Below are positions 23,853 to 27,477 of a DNA stretch of 27,477 bases, one piece after another. This DNA is from Desulfobacteraceae bacterium UBA2245. Lineage in GTDB: Bacteria; Desulfobacterota; Desulfobacteria; Desulfobacterales; UBA2245. The first letter of the stretch is position 1; each line of letters begins with the position of its first letter. The DNA lies in NCBI GenBank assembly GCA_002347265.1, contig DDYB01000021.1, positions 32,629 through 60,105 of the forward strand. The letters run 5' to 3'. The notes beneath the pieces were generated by a model, which ran no database searches, was not told where the DNA came from, and saw nothing but the letters and a program-made list of their open reading frames with translations. The position numbers and the translations under genes are program-made.

Positions 23853-24764
23853 TCATCGCTTGACCGGTTTTAAAAAAGGTCTCGGCCCCTGCATATCCAT
23901 GGATCGCGCAAGCAGCTTCAGCGCCGCTTCCCGAACCTGTGAATCGACATCCAGAGAAAGCTTTCGAATTTTGCTCTCAAAGCGTTTTAAATCCCCTGCA
24001 TCCACCTTGGCAAGGCGATTCAACGCCAGAACTCTGGCCATGGGATTTGAACTGTCCAGAGCTTTTTCATAAACCCCAAGGTGCCGGGCCGGGTGAGAGA
24101 CCGTGCCCAACAGAACGAGCGCATCGTAGCGGGTTTGTTCGTTCGAATCCTCAAGATGGTCCAGATAGACGGACTCGGCGTCTTTCCTGCGGGTTGAAAA
24201 CCGCCAGAGGTTGTAGAGGATGGCGCGTTTGAGGTCTGAAGAGGCGGTAGCAAGCCGCTCCCTGAGGGTATCGAAAGTCAGCGGTTCGCCGATATCGGCC
24301 AGGGCGGTTGCCGCGCTTTGATGAACCTGCGCGTCAGGATCGGACAGCAACCGGGTCAGAGCTGGAATCGCCTCAACATTTTTCTGCCATCCAAGCGCAA
24401 TCGCAGCGTGGTTTCGAAGTTCGGGGTCTGCATTTTGAAGGATCTCCATCAAGCGGTTCCTCAGGGCGGGCAGGTTTAATCGCGACAGGGTCAGGCTCAG
24501 CTGGATCGCAGACATATGTCGGACTTCTTCCGATTCTTCAGGGTCAGTGCAGATCTCAAACAGGCTCCAGGCAACAACATCGCGGGCGATGCCGCCGATC
24601 AGCAGAATCAGCCTTTGCTTCAATGGGGTGCCGGCGTAAGGCAGGGCCCGAAGAATGGCCGGAACAGCATGATCGGGTTTCTCGGTCACCAGATAAGGGG
24701 CCTTGATATAGGCTTTGGCTTTTTCGAGAATGCGTTTTCCCGGATTAAAAGGGATGACTTTCAT
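23853..24764 (-). CDS. HEAT-repeat protein
   Basis: Soluble all-helical protein of about 303 aa from ATG 24764 (MKVIPFNPGKR); a TTG eight codons earlier is possible. Several HEAT/PBS-lyase-like repeats can be seen: DPELRNHAAIALGWQKNVEAIPAL, DPDAQVHQSAATALADIG, DSNEQTRYDALVLLG and SNPMARVLALNRLAK, plus a final DVDSQVREAALKLLAR. Such proteins usually act as protein-binding scaffolds; the partner is not known. It lies directly downstream of the cyclase gene on the same strand, with a 221-nt gap. Confidence 0.8.
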   Translation of the reverse strand: MKVIPFNPGKRILEKAKAYIKAPYLVTEKPDHAVPAILRALPYAGTPLKQRLILLIGGIARDVVAWSLFEICTDPEESEEVRHMSAIQLSLTLSRLNLPALRNRLMEILQNADPELRNHAAIALGWQKNVEAIPALTRLLSDPDAQVHQSAATALADIGEPLTFDTLRERLATASSDLKRAILYNLWRFSTRRKDAESVYLDHLEDSNEQTRYDALVLLGTVSHPARHLGVYEKALDSSNPMARVLALNRLAKVDAGDLKRFESKIRKLSLDVDSQVREAALKLLARSMDMQGPRPFLKPVKR

Positions 24765-24985
24765 GAAATTTTCAGTATTCGAATTCAATTATAACAATCA
24801 TTGAAACGGAAATCTGGTTTCACATTCCGGCAGGGTCGGCCGAAGAGACCCTCTGCTGCAGATCCGGATTTGTCAGGTCCCGGCTTCTTCCGCGCTGATT
24901 CAACCACCACGAAACCTTCCGCTGATAGAATCAATCTACCCTATTGAGAATCCGCCGGCAACGAAAAACCACAGGAGCATTCCCC

Positions 24986-27235
24986 TTACTTGGCGGTATG
25001 GGTAAAGGTGCCGTCCCAGTCCGGTTCAGGCGGGTTCTTCTGAAAGTGCCGGATCCGGTTGCGATAAAGACCGTAAATCGGCCGGTGAGGCTCCTCCCGA
25101 ATCAAACCCTCGAAAATTTCTCCCGCCGCCGCAAATTCCCGGTTCCGGTAAAGCGCCAGAGCCTGGTGATGGCGTTGCAGGCGTTCGGCTTCCTGCGGGT
25201 TCAGATTCGCGGCAGGACCGAGGGGTTCGAAAATCGAAACCGGTTTTCCCTTGCCCTTGACTCGAACCTTGTCCAGCTCCCGGTAGGCGAAGTCCGGCAC
25301 CAGAGACCTGGTGTTTTCGCCGACAATGATATCCACTCCGTACTGCTTGGTCAAACCTTCCAGGCGGGAGCCGAGGTTGACCGCATCCCCCAGAACCGTG
25401 TAGGCCATGCGGAATTCCGAACCCATGTTGCCGACGTTCATCGGACCGCTGTTCAATCCGACGCCGACTCGAATCGGGGGCCAGCCCCTGGCCTTGAATT
25501 CCTCGTGAATTTTGGGTAATTCGGCCACCATCGCCAGGCCGGCCTGAAGTGCGTGCCGGGCATGATCGGCATCATGCAGCGGCGCGCCCCAGAAGGCCAT
25601 GATCGCATCCCCCATGTACTTGTCGATTGTTCCGCAATGCCGATGAATGATCCGGGTCATCGGGGTGAGCATCTCGTTCATCAGCCGGGTCAGCTCGGTG
25701 GCTTCGAGGCCTTCGGAGATCGTGGTGAAGCCGCGCACGTCCGTAAAAAGAACGGTCATCTCCCGTGTCTCGCCGCCGATGCCGAGTTCGTCGGGTCTTG
25801 CCGCCATTTTCTTTACCAGTTCCGGCGGCACGTACTGACTGAAAGCCCTGCTGATAAATCGTTTCTGCCGGCCTTCGAAAAAGTAGTTGAAGAGGGTGAC
25901 CACGATGAAAAGAACCACGAGCGACGCCAGGGGATAAACCAGGCCGACCACCACGCGCTGTTTGAAAAAGAATATATAATTTCCGGCTACCACGGCGCAG
26001 ACCAGCAGCACGGCGCCCAGCCCCCCGGCCAGCGGGCCGCTGAAGGTCAGCAGGGCGGTGAGAACCAGCCCCCCCAGAACAATCATCAGATAGGTCATTC
26101 CGATCTCGGTGTAAATGTCGTAAACCAGAGGATCGGCAGCCAGAATATTGTCGATGATGCTGGCCTGAATCTCAACGCCCGGATAGACGCTGGCAAAAGG
26201 CGTGGAGCGGAGATCGAGAAGCCCGGCGGCCGATGTGCCGATGATCACGATCTTGTCTTGGAACAGTTTCAGGTTGTCTCCCTTGATCACGTCAACCGCC
26301 GAAACATAAGGGAAGCGGTAGGGCGGTCCGCGGAAATTGACGCTGATCTGGCCGTATTCATCGGTGGGAATGAAACGTTCGCCCAGGGAAATTCCGAAAA
26401 GCCCGCGCCGCCTTCCGGAAGCGGCGGATTCCGCCTGAATCGTGAGGCTTTCCTCTCCCAGTCCGATTCGCGCCAGTTCCAGGGCCAGCGATGGATAGGG
26501 CATTCCGTCCATTTCCATCAACAGGGGCACCTTGCGGACCGTTCCGTCGATATCGGGGAAAACGTTGAAAAATCCCTCGCTTTCCGCCTGAGATATGTCC
26601 GATACATTGAGGATCGCCCGAAAGGCGGAAAGCAGGGTCAGATCGGAAAAGCCCGCATCCGGAGGGTCGAGGCGGATAGCGGCGGCGGGAAAGGGCGTGC
26701 TGCCGGCATCCTTGAGTCCGTCGTCCGTGACCTGAAAGACATAGCCCAGAACCGACGGCAGGCCGGCCAAAGTTTCGCCGAGAATGCGATCGTGATTGAA
26801 CTCTCCCTGCTTCAGCAGGCGGGTGAGATGTTCGTCGACAAAGGCGGCGGGAAAGCGCTGGCGAAGATCCGATAGAAACCGGGCAGGAGATGTCCGGTCC
26901 GGCTCGGCAAACACGATGTCAACGCCGACGGCCCGCGCTCCGCCGGCGCCGATATTGGCCAGCATCTCGGCGACCGTGTTCCGCGACCAGGGCCACTGTC
27001 CGACCTTTCGAAGGCTTTGCTCGTCAATATCAACGATGACCACCCGACCGCTGACCGGCTCGTCGCCGCGCCAGTTGAACATGCTGTCCACCACCCGCTT
27101 GTCCAGAGCATCCAGAAGGCGGGGCTTTTCGGCGCCGAACGAATAAAAAAGCAAAGCGGCCGCCAGGATAACCAGGCAGCCGATCTTGAAAGGAGTCGGT
27201 TTCAATAGGGCCTTAGAACGCGGCATTGCTTTCAT
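24986..27235 (-). CDS. CHASE2-domain membrane-bound class III adenylate cyclase
   Basis: 749-aa sensor enzyme that probably makes cAMP. One N-terminal membrane segment (~16-34) is followed by a periplasmic CHASE2 sensor domain (about 40-340; VVIVDIDEQSLRKVGQWPW, VGVDIVFAEPDR, FRGPPYRFPYVSA). Three membrane helices come next (about 365-455), then the cytoplasmic class III cyclase domain. The two metal Asp residues are in VLFTDVRGF and MGDAIMAFWGAP. Lys in TIDKYMGD and Asp in VLGDAVNLGSRL fit ATP specificity, and the Asn/Arg of VNLGSRLEG are the transition-state residues. A short helical tail ends the protein. Start at 27235; an ATG three codons later is equally possible. Confidence 0.92.
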   Translation of the reverse strand: MKAMPRSKALLKPTPFKIGCLVILAAALLFYSFGAEKPRLLDALDKRVVDSMFNWRGDEPVSGRVVIVDIDEQSLRKVGQWPWSRNTVAEMLANIGAGGARAVGVDIVFAEPDRTSPARFLSDLRQRFPAAFVDEHLTRLLKQGEFNHDRILGETLAGLPSVLGYVFQVTDDGLKDAGSTPFPAAAIRLDPPDAGFSDLTLLSAFRAILNVSDISQAESEGFFNVFPDIDGTVRKVPLLMEMDGMPYPSLALELARIGLGEESLTIQAESAASGRRRGLFGISLGERFIPTDEYGQISVNFRGPPYRFPYVSAVDVIKGDNLKLFQDKIVIIGTSAAGLLDLRSTPFASVYPGVEIQASIIDNILAADPLVYDIYTEIGMTYLMIVLGGLVLTALLTFSGPLAGGLGAVLLVCAVVAGNYIFFFKQRVVVGLVYPLASLVVLFIVVTLFNYFFEGRQKRFISRAFSQYVPPELVKKMAARPDELGIGGETREMTVLFTDVRGFTTISEGLEATELTRLMNEMLTPMTRIIHRHCGTIDKYMGDAIMAFWGAPLHDADHARHALQAGLAMVAELPKIHEEFKARGWPPIRVGVGLNSGPMNVGNMGSEFRMAYTVLGDAVNLGSRLEGLTKQYGVDIIVGENTRSLVPDFAYRELDKVRVKGKGKPVSIFEPLGPAANLNPQEAERLQRHHQALALYRNREFAAAGEIFEGLIREEPHRPIYGLYRNRIRHFQKNPPEPDWDGTFTHTAK

Positions 27236-27477
27236 TCATCAGTAAATAAATTTTAAAGCTGATCCGTCATTACGCGCATATGCATTACCAAGCCCAGGGC
27301 CGATTTTGTGTTCATGGATCCGCCATGCGCTGAACTACCGGCACCTGACGGTCCGGATATCGGACGGCATGGCTGGAATCTCGATGCCTTCGTCGCCCGC
27401 AACCGGCAGACCCTGAACGGTCAGGCCGCCCTGCTCTGACGGAACTGCCTGGCCTGACAAAGTGCCCTGATCAACCG
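27236..27477. other. Right-edge sequence upstream of the cyclase
   Basis: About 240 nt. The first part should contain the cyclase promoter, but I see no convincing -35/-10 pair. From about 27330 the composition becomes GC-rich and protein-like on the plus strand (for example RHGWNLDAFVARNRQTLNGQ), interrupted by stops; it might be a decayed gene or chance. Not assigned. Confidence 0.3.

Noticed and set aside
25553..26875. 440-aa plus-strand frame opposite the cyclase
   Set aside because: Antisense shadow of the CHASE2 cyclase gene with no recognisable domains.
1..27477. CRISPR array, rRNA genes or an intact insertion sequence
   Set aside because: No regularly spaced direct repeats, no rRNA-like conserved segments and no complete transposase were seen on either strand.

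Overview
The window reads as a chromosomal segment of an anaerobic or facultative member of the Desulfobacterota (deltaproteobacterial, sulfate-reducer-like). The evidence is gene content only: a tig-clpP-clpX-lon block, a corrinoid/pterin methyl-transfer module with its reductive activator, an AtuA/DUF4387 pair, a CHASE2 adenylate cyclase, and several small proteins that I associate with this group. I could not run a search, so the placement is inference. Almost every gene is on the minus strand.

Left part (1-5660) is accessory DNA. It starts inside a katG catalase-peroxidase gene whose C-terminal half lies off the left edge. Directly upstream of katG is what looks like the worn 3' end (domain V) of a group II intron. 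Next come an intact-looking PstI/BsuBI-type restriction endonuclease and its adenine methyltransferase (11-bp overlap), a bestrophin-like (DUF4239) membrane protein, and a broken integron-type tyrosine recombinase with an internal deletion, a stop codon and a frameshift. Two decayed mobile-element relics flanking a restriction-modification system suggest an old insertion hot spot.

Middle-left (5681-9626) is a one-carbon module transcribed leftward from a good sigma-70 promoter (TTGACA-16-TATTAT): corrinoid protein, methyl-tetrahydrofolate:corrinoid methyltransferase, and the [2Fe-2S]/ASKHA reductive activator of corrinoid proteins, followed by a TlpA-like thioredoxin lipoprotein. A perfect 16-bp palindrome sits in the leader between promoter and first gene. 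No substrate-specific methyltransferase (MttB/MtaB/MtvB type) is present, so the methyl donor is unknown.

Middle (9691-15080) holds a hypothetical protein, a 72-aa protein, the coupled AtuA (DUF1446) and DUF4387 genes, a divergent winged-helix protein with a strong promoter, a phage-like protein that uses a TTG start, and an HD-domain plus MaoC-type hydratase pair.

Right part (15356-27235) is mostly housekeeping: purB with its own promoter, tRNA-Asp and tRNA-Val followed by a strong terminator, lon, clpX, clpP, tig, tRNA-Leu upstream of tig with a 12-bp hairpin between them, tRNA-Pro, a HEAT-repeat protein, and a CHASE2-adenylate cyclase. I did not find a clearly new multi-gene system. The best leads are the orphan corrinoid module with its palindromic leader, the AtuA/DUF4387/winged-helix locus, and the relics around the restriction-modification genes.
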